This document shows, one piece after another, positions 13,188 through 28,800 of a DNA stretch of 64,000 nt. This DNA comes from Chionoecetes opilio (Eukaryota; Arthropoda; Malacostraca; Decapoda; Majidae). Below the pieces are notes generated by a model. The model had not been told where the DNA came from, searched no databases, and saw only the letters and a program-made list of their open reading frames with translations. The stretch lies in the NCBI GenBank assembly GCA_016584305.1, contig JACEEZ010010078.1, positions 225,596 through 289,595 on the forward strand, written 5' to 3'. Numbering within the stretch: the first letter of the stretch is position 1; every line of letters starts with the position of its first letter. Made by a program: the position numbers and the translations under genes.

Positions 13188-14060
13188 TAACTCTAAGCAC
13201 CCAAATATTAAGTTCACATATGAAGTTGAAAGCCAATTATCACTACCATTTTTGGATATCCTAATTACCCGTAAAAATAATTATCTTACCACCTTAGTCT
13301 ATAGAAAACCTACTTTCACAGGTTTAGGAACTCAATATGTTTCATTCATCCCTAACCTTTTTAAAATCAATACTATTAAGGCCTTACTACACAGATGCTA
13401 TAGTTTCTCTTCCAATTGGTTTGCCTTCGATAATGAAATCAAATTCCTTACTAATTTTTTTCAAAATAATGGCTACCCCCTCAAATTGATTGAAACAACT
13501 ATCTCTAAATTCCTAAATGAAAAATTCAACCCCAAGTCGAACCAACCCGAACCTACATTAGACACACATTATATTAAACTTCCATTTTATGGCCATCTCA
13601 GTTATATCATTCGTAAAAAACTCAATGATTTACTTAAGTTACACCTTCCTAACTCAAAATTTTAATTTATTTTTACTAATCCATTTTCCTTAAGAACACA
13701 TTTCAAATATAAAGACCCTATACCTAAAGCTCTTATCTCTAATATAATTTACGAATTCAAATGTTCTAGCTGTAACGCTAGATACATCGGTGAGACGGCA
13801 AGGAATTTAACCCTTAGGTTCTCTGAACATAAAGGTGTCTGCACGTACTGGTCGACCCATCTCTTCACCTTCGCAATCTGCAATCCGCTCACACTCACAT
13901 GATTTAGATCACCCTTTCTCTATGAATGACTTTATATCCTATCAAAGGCAAACTTCTCTAGTGACGCTAAATTATTAGAATCCATACACATCAAGCATTT
14001 GTCCCCTGATCTTAATAACCAAGTCACTTCATACCAATTACATATACTCAAATGATTATC
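13188..14060 (+). pseudogene. Penelope-like element: RT C-terminus, linker and GIY-YIG endonuclease
   Basis: The protein frame is open from 13188, directly at the palindrome edge, so the fragment is 5'-truncated. LPFLDILITR and VYRKPTFTGLG are typical of Penelope RT after the catalytic region; a linker with HRCYSFSSNW follows. A single in-frame TAA at 13663-13665 interrupts the frame, which then continues into YEFKCSSCNARYIGETARN (about 13750-13815), the Cys-rich lead and first motif of the GIY-YIG nuclease. A frameshift after SEHKG moves to a frame with MNDFISYQRQT and ESIHIKHLSP, the nuclease end. In intact copies RT and nuclease act in target-primed retrotransposition in the nucleus. The ORF from ATG 13252 is only part of this. 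Confidence 0.85.
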
Positions 14061-14395
14061 ACACTGTTTCGATTGTCCGACTCTCGTTTCGATCGCCACA
14101 CACGAGCCGAAATGCTACCTGTAAACTATTGTTCATTCAGTCCTCTGCCAACCTAGACAACATACACACCAAGGTTTGCTAAGTATACAGTAAATTGTGT
14201 TTTTATTTTTTAGATAATATAGGATTATTTCATTGTTTAAAAAAAAATTCTTTTAGATGTTCGCTTTTTAGCAGTATAGTATATTAATTTTTTAACTATT
14301 TTAGCCTGATGATGCCAAGTGTCTTTTGGCGAAACGTTGCACGCGCATAAACAACCCCCAAGAATGACGAGTGTCTTTGTCACCCTGAAATGTCA

Positions 14396-14398
<3 letters not shown>
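14061..14398 (+). other. Penelope 3' non-coding region
   Basis: AT-rich untranslated tail following the GIY-YIG frame; includes the hammerhead-like core and ends at the TA microsatellite. Confidence 0.5.
14306..14335 (+). ncRNA. Hammerhead-ribozyme-like core in the Penelope 3' region
   Basis: CTGATGA (14306-14312), stem GCCAA/TTGGC (14314-14318 with 14326-14330) with a 7-nt loop, then GAAAC (14331-14335). This is the conserved-core order of a type I hammerhead, which Penelope-like elements are known to carry. One unpaired U separates CTGATGA from stem II, and I cannot find a convincing stem III with a cleavage triplet just downstream, so activity is doubtful. Confidence 0.45.
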
Positions 14399-14483
<85 letters not shown>

Positions 14484-14499
14484 TATATATATATATATA

Positions 14500-14500
<1 letters not shown>
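14399..14500. repeat. (TA)n microsatellite
   Basis: About 80 bp of uninterrupted TA, then a short imperfect part. Confidence 0.95.
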
Positions 14501-15675
<1,175 letters not shown>

Positions 15676-16285
15676 CACCCAGCTAAATATAATAAAAAGT
15701 ACACCCACAGCCCAGCTGATTTTTTTTTTTTTTTTTTTATTTGTTTATTTATTAAAAAGGTGAAAAATGAAGAAGACAAAAATGATCACTCTTCTCGAAA
15801 AAAGGGGAGTTCTAGGGGGGGTGGAGCACCCTCAGACGTCAGTTGGTGCCGGTCCGGTTTCAAGGTTCCTGCGCGCCTAGCCCTCAGCTGAGCGCGCAGC
15901 ATGGCAGATGTACGATCAGTGGCGGTTCTACAGGGGGGCCAGGGGGGCCCATGGCCACCCCAGATTTTAGGCTTGCCCCTGCTTGGCCCCCCCACTTTCA
16001 AGCCGTGATCGTGGCCCCGTGGCAAGCTGGTCGCAACGGCCGCCACCGAGCACAACTCACTACCGCTACCGCGATAACAGAAGTTGGTACTACTGCTTAC
16101 AATGATAAAAATAACAATAATAATAATTATTAATATCATCATTATTATCATTACGTACTATTATTATTATTAATGACTTTCACTACATATATCTGTTTTC
16201 TCATATTTTGATAGAGGTTCTTTTCATGCCCATATGTTTATTTACATTTGGATTGGATTACAATTGGGATTGGGCTGCAAGTGTG
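15676..16285. other. No gene; one unpaired hAT terminus
   Basis: CAGTGGCGGTTCTAC at 15917 followed by GGGGGGCC resembles the left end of a ZMYM-type hAT, but no matching right end is found nearby. An ATT/TTA-rich patch lies at 16115-16175. Confidence 0.4.
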
Positions 16286-16330
16286 GCCCGGTTCACACTT
16301 CACGTTTTTGCTACGTGCGTCTTGTTATCG

Positions 16331-16359
16331 TGACGTCACCGTGACGTCACGATGACGTT
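16331..16359. promoter_or_regulatory. Tandem CRE-type octamers, left TIR
   Basis: TGACGTCA at 16331-16338 and 16342-16349 and TGACGTT at 16353-16359, spaced 11 bp apart. TGACGTCA is the consensus CREB/ATF site. Confidence 0.5.
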
Positions 16360-17076
16360 ACCTCGTCTCACTTCCGCTCGCTCTTATCAGAAAACATTGC
16401 AGTATAAAACCGCCTTGCTTTCCTTACTTCCTCCCTTTTGTACCCCATGACACACCTATTACTCCCTTCACTATATCCCCCTTCACTCCCTGCCCTACCT
16501 ATATAGCGCTACAATCCCTGACAACAGGCTATTGCAAAGGTTACAAGTGGATTCTGTATAGCGGGGGCCACAGGTGTTGCCACATATCGCAGTCGTGGCG
16601 CTATTTTTCAAGTCACTAATAATTACTACCTATTGCACGGCCTACGTTGGTGGCGTAGCGTGATGCTGTAGGAAGGATGGTATATAGTAGCTACTAGAGG
16701 GGCACGTGAGACGGTTAGAACTAGAGAACACGCGAAATAACGCAGGAAAATACACCAGAGGTAGTGGTGTTGGTGGAGCTTACATTCAAGCAGCGTTGCC
16801 GCTGTTCCGCATTCAAGCAGCGGGGCACAATATTTTCACATCATGTATGTCTTCCATTACTAATATTGTCTTCCAGAATCACTGATAATAAATATATTTT
16901 AAATCAGACCTTGGAAACAGCATTATTTAGATATTGCAAAACTTAGTTACGTATAATGTTCTATAAATTGTGGCACCACCGCTCCCGCATTCTGGAGAAA
17001 ACCCGCCAAAAGAATTGGCGGCTCCGAATCTTGGAGCCTCGAGACTCACGTCTTTCAAGGTCACACAAGCAGGAAA

Positions 17077-17106
17077 TGACGTCACGGTGACGTCACGATG
17101 ACGTCA
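17077..17106. promoter_or_regulatory. Tandem CRE-type octamers, right TIR
   Basis: TGACGTCA three times, at 17077-17084, 17088-17095 and 17099-17106, again at 11-bp spacing. Confidence 0.5.
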
Positions 17107-17150
17107 CGTTGACAAGACGCACGTAGCAAATACGTGTAGTGTGAACCCCG

Positions 17151-17656
17151 CATATTGCCAGGATTTTAATATACGTTGTAGATTAAGATCAATTTACTTC
17201 CATTCTAGGTTTAATGAGCGTATGTAAATATATGTAGATGATAATTAAGCAATTGTTCCTCGTAACATATATCATTAATTTCCTCCTTCCTTTCTTCCCT
17301 CCCCCCCCCCCCTCCATCATCATTCTCTCTCCCTTTTTTTCTTCTTGTAAATCCACCTCAAACCGGTTATTTCTGCGATCACTTAAATTAGCGAATCTTA
17401 ATCCCAATAGATTAAAACATTCTAGAATCAACAATACTCAATTCTTCTTCAGGTAATTTGAGCATTCGTTGTAAATTGCTTCCGGAAACCCATGACATCA
17501 ATAAGTTTCCGTGGAACGCTAAATTATTATCATTTCTCAACCGTGGAAAGACAAAGACGCTTCCTCATGACCAATTTTACGAAAGCTTAACACAGATTCG
17601 ATTGTAGTATTAGGGAAACTAAACTATTTTTACCGACAAAATTCCCAGCTAACCAT
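17151..17656. other. No gene
   Basis: AT-rich with a C-run at about 17300. Only short shadow frames. Confidence 0.4.
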
Positions 17657-17746
17657 CACCAGCGGGCCTACGTAGGCTGTAGAGCGCCGAACGGCGGCCG
17701 CCGGCGGCAAATTTACCTCCGTCAGCCCTCCGAAGGCCCGCTGGTG
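17657..17746. mobile_element. 90-bp mini-element with 13-bp TIRs
   Basis: CACCAGCGGGCCT at 17657-17669 is the exact complement of AGGCCCGCTGGTG at 17734-17746. A third end, AGGCCCGCTGGT, lies at 17911-17922 after a similar GCGGCAA-containing stretch, so this may be a fragmentary larger element. Confidence 0.5.
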
Positions 17747-18532
17747 TATTTTCAGACGGGAAAATTTACTATGTTGAAAATTAATGTACAGAATTTGAAG
17801 AATTGAATATTTCTATGTGTAAACATTTTGAAACAACAGTTATATGATTATCATGATGTAGTATTACATCAGTAGTGGCAAGCAGCGGCAACTTGACGTC
17901 AATCCTCCGGAGGCCCGCTGGTACTATTTATTTGTATTAGTCGTATTTGTAAGTGGGAAATATTCATTTCATATTATATATATTAACACAGTAATATACA
18001 TAGTATCTCAATATCGGTACCATCACTATTATCAGGCCTGTTCAAGCTATTAAAAATTGTTATAGAAGTTTTTATAATAGTTTATAGAAATGATCATATT
18101 TCAGTTTATTTCAAATATTGCTAGCTTGCTTGATCAGCAACATCCAGAGATACATAGAAATAAAGATGAGATATACGTACATAGGAAGGAGTTTACATGG
18201 AAAAACATTATCAGTTAGCCTATGTGTGTAGCGAATTATGGTCTTAATGCTCCACTGCCCGAATGCACCACTGCCTGAATGCACCAACCCCTGGTCTGAA
18301 TGCACCACGTATAAGGCTCCAATGTACCACATGCCTGGTCCTAACAGAGCTGGGCGGAGCGCAAACGAAAGCGCAAATGCGCAAAAGCGCAATTTGCGCT
18401 CCATATAAAATATTTGCGCTTTGCGCAAAACGCCGAAAATTTGCGCTTTTGGAGTTTGCGCTCTCGATATTTTATAAGTCCGCAAATGCGCAAACTTAGC
18501 AGAAAAACTTTGCCGAGAAACTCAAATGACAA

Positions 18533-18823
18533 ATGAACTTGCTCTCCTGGACCCAGCTGGACGTCCAGGATAACGTGCCTCTGTCACCTGACATGTTTCC
18601 CATGGAGCACAGGCAGATCTGGGTGGACCTGTTCATCAGGTACAACACTCCAGTGCCCTCCTCAGCGGTGGTAGAGCGGCTGTTCAGCATGGGCTCAGAC
18701 GTCATGAGGCCGAAGCGATCGAGTCTGACGGCCAAGAACTTCGAGAAGCTGGTGTTCCTCAAGGGTAACATGAACCTCCTCAAGGGTCGGTGGGAGCTGG
18801 AGGACAGTGACGAGGAGGACTAA
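18533..18823 (+). CDS. hAT transposase C-terminal dimerisation domain
   Basis: An undamaged 96-codon frame. It shows LFIRYNTPVPSSAVVERLFS, then RPKRSSLTAKNFEKLVFLKGN, the conserved hAT C-terminal dimerisation domain (the Glu of AVVERLFS region is the third catalytic acidic residue in the family). An acidic tail EDSDEED ends the protein. The N-terminal DNA-binding and the rest of the catalytic core are missing; the deletion joins the left sub-terminal repeats directly to this exon. AATAAA at 18907-18912 is a good polyadenylation signal. The start codon is arbitrary: the original protein began far upstream. If expressed, the product could only dimerise, and might interfere with a full-length relative; that is inference. 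Confidence 0.8.
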   Translation: MNLLSWTQLDVQDNVPLSPDMFPMEHRQIWVDLFIRYNTPVPSSAVVERLFSMGSDVMRPKRSSLTAKNFEKLVFLKGNMNLLKGRWELEDSDEED

Positions 18824-18906
18824 TATTAGTATTGAATATTTTCATTTTTCAACTATTTTGTGTTGTTTTGGCAGTATTATCTTATTTTTTATATAAACTT
18901 GTGTTC

Positions 18907-18912
18907 AATAAA
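18907..18912 (+). terminator. Polyadenylation signal of the short hAT
   Basis: AATAAA 84 bp after the stop codon, followed by a T-rich stretch. Confidence 0.5.
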
Positions 18913-19527
18913 TGCTTCAAATACTGTAAACATTCAATCTTTTAATCATTTATACACTTTATATTAATTTAACATGGAATTTTTCAGTTTGCAGACTAAA
19001 AAATGAGGTTTGCACTTTAACTTTTATGTTTGCGCTTTAAATTATTTTATTTGCGGTCTATTTTTTTTTTTTGCGCTAGAAATTTGCGCTTTTACGCTTG
19101 CGCTCCGTCTTTTTTCGAGAATTTTGGGCTTTTGCGCTTTGTGGACTCGATCGCGAAAATTTACGCTTTGCGCTTTGCGCTTTGCGGACTAAGGAAAAAA
19201 ATTTGCGCGCCCAGCTCTGGGTCCTAATGCACCACTCCCAGTCTGAATGCACCACCCTTTATGGTCCCAATGCACCAACCTAAGGCCAGTTGATATTTTA
19301 CATTTTAGCACCTATAACTACTTGTTTACTAGTAGTTTAGGAACTGTTTATGAAGAACAGTTTGCTTCCACAGTCTCAAGTGACACAATAGGCCTAACTG
19401 CCTGTTTACTGGTAGTATGTTTACCAGTAGTTTAGGAGAACTTTCGACAGTATCAACACAATGCCTTCAGTCAGTCACAATTCTGGGAGTACAGAGAAGA
19501 CTTCTCCAAGCCTTCAAGCCATTTACC

Positions 19528-21082
19528 ATGAGTACCACAAGACCTAAGGACTGGATTCACTTTCCATGTGTAGTGTGTGAAGCAGACGTATGACCACGCC
19601 AGGAAGCCGTGCAGTGTGATAGCTGCAATGCTTGGCAGCACAGAACTTGTAACTCTGGTTTGTAAAACAGCATTTTTGTAAATGGTACAGTAATAACAAG
19701 AATGAAAGTACTATTGCTCCCAAAAGTTAGGTGCATTTCACAAACCTCAGTAGCCCTGAACCAGTGAATCTGAAGCAACCTGTCTACTTCCCTCCTCAAC
19801 GGATGGCGCCAGACAGTGCCAGGTGTATGGCTTGTGGTATAGAGAAGTTTTCAGTGTTGTATATAATTATATACCAACCACATACTTTAAAATTTATGGA
19901 ATATAAACAATCCAGCTTCACCATAACTGTGGTTAGCATACCCTTGGACGATATGTATTTGGTATTCCATGTCTTGTTGCGTCGTTTGCGTTTCATTATT
20001 CTAAATCCGGCCTCCTCCTTTTTGCGTCAGGTATCACAAGAGAATTCTACAGGAAACTGAACAAGAGAGAGGTAGAGTTGCCTGTGTGGGTTTGCCATAG
20101 GTGTTCGCTCAACAACTTACAAGAAATGAGCACTGATAGCTTCACAGAAATCTCAATCGCATGTAACCCTTCAGAGGACTTAACAATAACACCACCAAGT
20201 ACATCAACCATAGATGATCCTTCAGAGGAGTTAACCCCATCAAGCCCATTTCCTTTTTTCAATGTCAGCCTGCCTGTGGAAGAGGTCAGTCAGGCTGTGG
20301 AAACATCCCTTACCACCGAACCAATTCCCACTGACATAATGGTGGATGCCCCAACATCCTACCATGTAGTAGAAGGAGGTTCAAGAAAGGGGGGTGATCT
20401 TCTCACAGATAGCCTTGGATTCCAGTACGTCAAAAAGCGGGTAACGTCGGTATCAACGTCATGGATCTGCAGCGTCCGTACAAAGAAGAACAGGTGTTTT
20501 GCTAGGGTCAGTCAACAAGGTAACACCTTCACCAGAGGTCCCAAGGAACACAACCATGGAGGCAACCCAGGGGCACAACTTCGAGCACAAGCCATATCTC
20601 TGGTTAAAGCAGCAGCTAGGGAAGATATCTATAAATCTTCTGGGAAGATTGTTACAGATACACTACTGACACTTGCAACTGATGAAGTTCAACTGCCAAA
20701 AGTATCCAACCTGCAGAGAACTGCCAACCGTGCCCGACAAGAGCTGCGATCAAAGCATCCAACTGATTTGGAATTCGAGATTGCTACTGCTCATATCCCA
20801 AGTGATTTTCTTCAACGAGATATTCACTATGAAGGTCACCGTCACTTGATATTTGCTTCTCCTCTCCAGCTTTCCTTCCTGAGCAAGTTCAAGATCTGGT
20901 GCATTGTTAAAGTTGTCAGGGAGCCATTTGTACAGCTTGTCAGCATTCACAGCTACATCAAGTCTGGTTGTAGGGTTGTGTGCCATGACAATGTAAACAA
21001 GGCTTATCTCATGGCGTCATGTACGATCGTTCATCGCATGGCGATCGATGTTTATTTATCTCATGGCGTCATGTTCACGTAA
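19528..21082 (+). pseudogene. PHD-like + FLYWCH + MULE transposase, two exons
   Basis: Exon 1 (19528-19657) starts at ATG 19528 and encodes a PHD-like zinc finger: CVVCEADV, an in-frame TGA at 19591-19593, then AVQCDSCNAWQHRTC. Intron 19658-20030 (373 bp) has donor GTTTGT and acceptor GCGTCAG; splicing joins codons in phase to give SGITREFYRKLNK and then CHRC, completing the finger. Exon 2 continues through a Ser/Thr/Pro-rich linker, a FLYWCH zinc finger (DSLGFQYVKK, TSWICSV, CFARV, EHNHGGNPG) and the start of a MULE transposase core (VVREPFVQLVSIHSYIKSG). The expected catalytic Asp before VVREPF is not visible, and homology ends near 20975; the last 35 codons are read-through. The TGA looks like CGA to TGA decay. 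The 20078 ATG is internal. Confidence 0.75.
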
Positions 21083-21223
21083 GTATAGCGTGAAAATTGA
21101 CGGCTCCGGGCGGGTAACAACTCGAAACAGGCAATTCCTGCGCCGGTTCACTCCGTCTCCACTGACATCGCTGAGCTAGAGTAGAGTACCTGTATTATAT
21201 AGAGTAGCGACAACTCGATTTGT

Positions 21224-24362
<3,139 letters not shown>

Positions 24363-24369
24363 AGTAGCG

Positions 24370-24640
24370 TTTAACATAGGGCCTATGAATGGCATTACCC
24401 TCTTTATAGAGGTACCCTAGCCGCAGTTAGCTCCACCGACCCTGCTGCAAGCCTCTGCCCGACCCCGCCGTGCAGCTCGCAGACCGGCCTGGCAGGACTC
24501 TGGTGACTGGCAACTATGAATATAAGCCTGTGACTTTAGCCCCGCGCCGGTGGGATGTGGGTTTGTGTCATGACAATGTAAACAAGGCTTATCTCAGGGC
24601 GCCCATGTGCGACCCCGGTCCCGTTTCAGCATTTTAAACC
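24370..24640. other. No gene; short direct repeat
   Basis: ATGACAATGTAAACAAGGCT near 24570 repeats 20985-21004 in the same orientation, on the other side of the palindrome, suggesting that both flanks belong to one older repeat. Confidence 0.4.
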
Positions 24641-25545
24641 ATGCGGGGTGGGCATTTTTCGAAGGGCTTCTAAATTTAAAACCTCTTGCGTCCTAAGACG
24701 CCCTTAGTTATCCCAGGGCAAAGAAGACTGGTAAAAACCTTTGGAACGTCATCTTAGCCTCGTGTAAGGCCACCTTTCCCTAGTGCCCCACCTGCTTCAA
24801 CAATCAGCGCGCGCGAACAAGTTGTATTTGGGGGAATACGTATACCACCGAGGGAGTCTCTCTCTCTCTCTCTCCTTTTTTTCTTCATTATTTCTTCTCC
24901 CTTTTCATCCTCCACACCCCAAAACTCATACAGTTGTGATATTATCGTGAATACGAAATTTTTTTTCGGGTGAGTTTGATGTTTATTATTAATTGCAACC
25001 GTTCTTTTCCCCACTAATTTTTTAAATATATAGTTAGGTTAGTTATAGGTTCGGTTTGGGTCATTAGTTTTTGTAATTTTTGTTCTAAACCAAAAAAGTT
25101 ATTTGCGCAAACTGGTTAGCAGATTAATTCAAACATCAAAACTCACCAGAAAAAAAAGTTCACCACCAAAGAAGTAGTGTTATCTGGAAATTACCTTTTT
25201 TCTAACTTTTTTTTTTAAGATACCCCTTTCCCCACAACTTGGGGCTGCTGGCAGGCCAGGGTTTCCCTGGTGAAACAATATCCCAATGATTTACGAGAAA
25301 GCGAACTTAACTATCATTAATTCCTCTAGTTTAGAACATATCTATTCCACTCAAAAAACAAGAAACCATATCTAGTCCACCTCTCACCCAAAGGGTTTTA
25401 AACCTTCCCCCTCATCTCACCATTAACTTAATATCACCGCTCCCCAAAGAAGTTATTAATTAACCTAACCTCACGATTAACAGGTGAGAAAGGGGTGTAA
25501 AAACGGGGGCACCTAGTTTTTCATATACTATATAGCCCTATATAT
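24640..25545. repeat. Right arm of the 10-kb inverted repeat
   Basis: Inverted partner of 14500-15675, diverged and with a far shorter CT tract (24857-24875). Confidence 0.75.
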
Positions 25546-25632
25546 ATTTTATATATATATATAATTTTTATACTAGTGTATTATACAGCCAAAATATACT
25601 ATTATATTTCTAAAATTATAAATATAACCAAT

Positions 25633-25806
25633 TGGTGGGGTTGGAACACAGAAGGGCTGGGGGCCCCCCACCGTGATGTGTTTTTTGGAGCCCTTAACCT
25701 CTAATTACGAGAGCTGACGACACTGTCACTGCCTCGCCGGAGTCACAACTGCCCGCCTCGGTGACATGAGATGTGGCGGGAAAAAGGGTTGCACAAAACC
25801 CCCACA
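25633..25806 (-). repeat. 3' LTR of Ty3 element 1
   Basis: 174 bp, sense start TGTGGGGG at 25806, end CCCCACCA at 25633. A G-run (plus-strand C-run 25809-25817) just upstream in the sense direction is the polypurine tract. Confidence 0.7.
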
Positions 25807-25819
25807 CTCCCCCCCCCAA

Positions 25820-28800
25820 TTACAACATAGCTACCGTGGCGTGTAATGAAAAAACCAAAACATTTAAAAAAGTGAACGAGGGATAAAAAAAAATTTGTGA
25901 TATGGGGTGGCACTCAGTGTGTTGCCTGAGGGTGGCGTTTACTAACACTATCCAGCAGGTGGCGTGGTGCCTGTCTGTGGCGTTAAAGGCCTTCCTTGGT
26001 GGCCGGGTGGCGCCAGGAAATCGCTGTTGTCCCGTCGTCGGCCCCCTAACGCACGTGAGGGGGCCCGCGGTGCGCCGGTTCCTGATGGGGGTTTGCCCAC
26101 TGCCGTCCAGCCGCATAAAAGTACTGCCGGGGTGCCGTAGTTCCAGGAAAAGTGCCTGCGCGATCCCAGCGCCCACTGCCTGGGGTTTTAGGATGCGGGT
26201 CCGTAGGGCCGGCCGGGGAGGGGCTCGGGTTGGGGCTGTTTGGTCATGCCGGGAAGCTGCACTGTCCCCAGAGCGGGCCATGGCCCTTTCCCGCGGCTCC
26301 CGCAGCAGCCACGCCCATCGCTCCCCTCACCTCATAGAGGGGGACGCGTCCACAGGTATGGTCCCGCAGCTGACGCCCCTGTGATCAGCTGGGTGGGGAG
26401 GTTTCAGAGCCCTGGCGGGGGTTTTGAGAAACTGCATGATGGCCCATCCCGCGGCGTCGGTGTCCGGGGAGCCGTTCCGGCCATTTTGCCGCGTAGAAAA
26501 CCTCTTGCACATTTGACTGCCGCCTCTGCGCGGCCGTTAGACTGGGGGAAATGTGCTATGAGACCCTCAGGCCGCACACGCCAGGTGTCGAGGGAAGCCC
26601 CGGGATTCCGGGCCCTGGTGAGGTTTTCCGTTCCCCCATCGCACACAGCTCCTCTGGGAGCCGAAGCCTGACATCGTCGGGAACCCGTGATGAGGCGTGC
26701 ACGGTGGCGTCGCCGACGGGTTTGCTCCACTTCGGCCTCCCGAGGCCTGTCAGCGACGGGTATAGGTGGGCCGTCCAGTTAAATAAATCCCCCACCACTT
26801 GCTGGAATGGTCTGCGGGGGCGGGGTGGGCAAGAGGGTTTCTGGCGGCTGGAGGGCGTGCGTATCGCATACCGCACATTGCGCGCCTCTTCTGTTTCACC
26901 TCCCCCAAAATCCCTGGCCAGTAGACTGACTGCCCTCGCCCTGCGTAGCATTGAGTCCCTCCCTTGGTGCCCGCATGAAGGTTCGCGAGGCCCTGCACGC
27001 CTCGGGCCGCGTATGCCAGCCGCGGGTGTTTCTCTCCCCAGGTGTAAGGCGATGTTCCCTTGCAGGAAGGTTTGGCGCCGCATTTTGGGAAGTACTGGGG
27101 GAGGGCGAGCGGCTCCCAGTCCTTTCGTTCAGTCCAGCCGTCTTGGCATACGCATTCCCCGCAAGACCCCGGTACTCCTCTCCCGTCGCCTTCTTCCTCC
27201 ACTGATGAAGGTCCACAACTGCCCCCTCGTCCCGGCTGCCCGGCCGTGGCTGCGGTCATGGCTGCCAAAACCACTCTTCATCGTCTTCGTCCGATCCTTC
27301 TGGCCCCCTGACAGGATCGGGTAGCGCGCCCAAGGCGTCTGCGCGCAGTTTGGTGTCGCCCTTCAGGTACTTGATGCGGAAGGGGGACATTAGCGTCTCT
27401 CTTTTAGGTTGGGATCCGGGGTTGCTATGTTCCTTTAGTTCCTTGTTCTCCGAAAATCCTTGTAAGGGCCTTGTGGTCCTGTGACGAGCGTGAGGTTTTT
27501 GCAGCCAAAGGAAGAAGAGGCGTGCCTTCTTTAGGCACCAGGCGATGGCAAGCGCTTCTCCCTCGAGGGTACTGTAGTTCCTCTCGGCCGCTGTGAGATT
27601 TTCGGCTGCCACAATAGCACAAGTTTCCACCCGCCAGGGCAGCATAGCGGGGACTTCTCCGAGACACACCGCAGTACTGCTGCAGGACAAGGAAGCCAAT
27701 ACCCTGGCGACTGTAGTCAGTGAGGACTGCTGTAGGGCGCGACACATCATAGAAGCGCAGTCCCTCGGCCGCCAAACGCCCAATAGTGTCTTTGGCGGAG
27801 GTGAAGAGCGCCTCCAACTGCTTTTCCCAGTACTTGCCTTCCCACCCGGTTTTTCTTGAGTAGCTCCCTGAAGGGCTCCATTGACAGGGGCGACCGCCAG
27901 GAAGGGCGCGAAACCCGGTTGACGAGGCCGAACCATGACCGCACGTCAGTCAGGTGGGCTGGGGGGGCATCTTTAAGTCGGTTTATGCTGTTACGAGGTC
28001 GCGGCTTGGCTTGGTACCCTTCCCAGCCCAGGGTAGCCGGCAAAGGTGACGCTCCTCCTGCAGAAGCGGAACTTGTCAGGTCGCAGGGTGAAAACCGCTC
28101 TCCATGCACCTCTGGAGAAAATTGTTTGTGTGCCAGAAGGCGTCGCTGACGCTGCTGTCGTGGAGTAGAGTGTCGTCCACGGGACTTGAGCTTCCGGGCA
28201 CGTCGGTGATGGTGTCGTCAAAACGCTTTGTGAACCCCGTCCTGCGAAGCGCAGTGGCCCATGGGAGTGCGGCGGTACCGGTAGCGCCCCCAGGGGGTGA
28301 TGAATGTTTGTGAGCTTGCGGCTCTCCTCGTCGAGGGGGACCTGGTGGTAGCCCGAGTATGCTCCGCTACGGTCTTAAATGTATGTTTTGGGGACGCTAG
28401 AGACGAGATCGAAGGGGGGTCTGGTGTGGTGTGTCTCTCAGAGGCTCGCACGGTTAAGGCGCTGAAAGTCGACCGTGCGACGGGGCCTTTCCCTCCTTTT
28501 TGGCATACCACCATTCTGGAGCACCATTCGGTGGGCTCGCCTGCGGGCACCGCCTCGATGATGCCCTTGTCAACATCTCGTCCAGCTGTCGTCGTACCTC
28601 GTCAAAGAAGTGGAGCGGGACTGAGGCTGGGAAAGTGGACTTGCGTGGGGGCGTGTGTCGGGCCCTAGGTGGAGGTGGTGAGGCGGACCGCTCATCTCTG
28701 TAGCGGCGTCGTCCCATGGCAAACACAGTGCGCCCGAAGTTTCTCCAAGAAAACCCTTTCTCGAGGCGATCGACGTTCTCCTCTACAAGTTCGTGAGGTG

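Larger units (their letters stand above)
16286..17150. mobile_element. MITE with CRE palindromes in its TIRs
   Basis: TIRs of about 75 bp: the left reads GGTTCACACTTCACG, TTGCTACGTGCGTCTTG, then repeated TGACGTCA; the right is its close complement ending GTGTGAACCCCG. The interior (about 700 bp) has no convincing ORF. Target duplication not resolved. Confidence 0.7.
18345..19219 (+). mobile_element. Short hAT element with perfect target duplication
   Basis: Termini CAGAGCTGGGCG and CGCCCAGCTCTG (right end reads GCGCCCAGCTCTG). Perfect 8-bp duplication GGTCCTAA at 18337-18344 and 19220-19227. Both ends carry many copies of TTTGCGC or its complement, typical of hAT sub-terminal transposase sites. 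Only the last coding part survives. Confidence 0.9.
18240..19288. repeat. Minisatellite, about 20-25-bp units, split by a hAT insertion
   Basis: Degenerate units with GAATGCACCAC and CCTGGTC run from 18240 to 18344 and resume at 19220-19288. The 875-bp hAT element lies inside one unit. The stretch 17750-18240 shows nothing coding. Confidence 0.7.

Noticed and set aside
15917..16180. Complete hAT element starting at CAGTGGCGGTTC
   Set aside because: No matching right end or target duplication found; kept only as an unpaired terminus.
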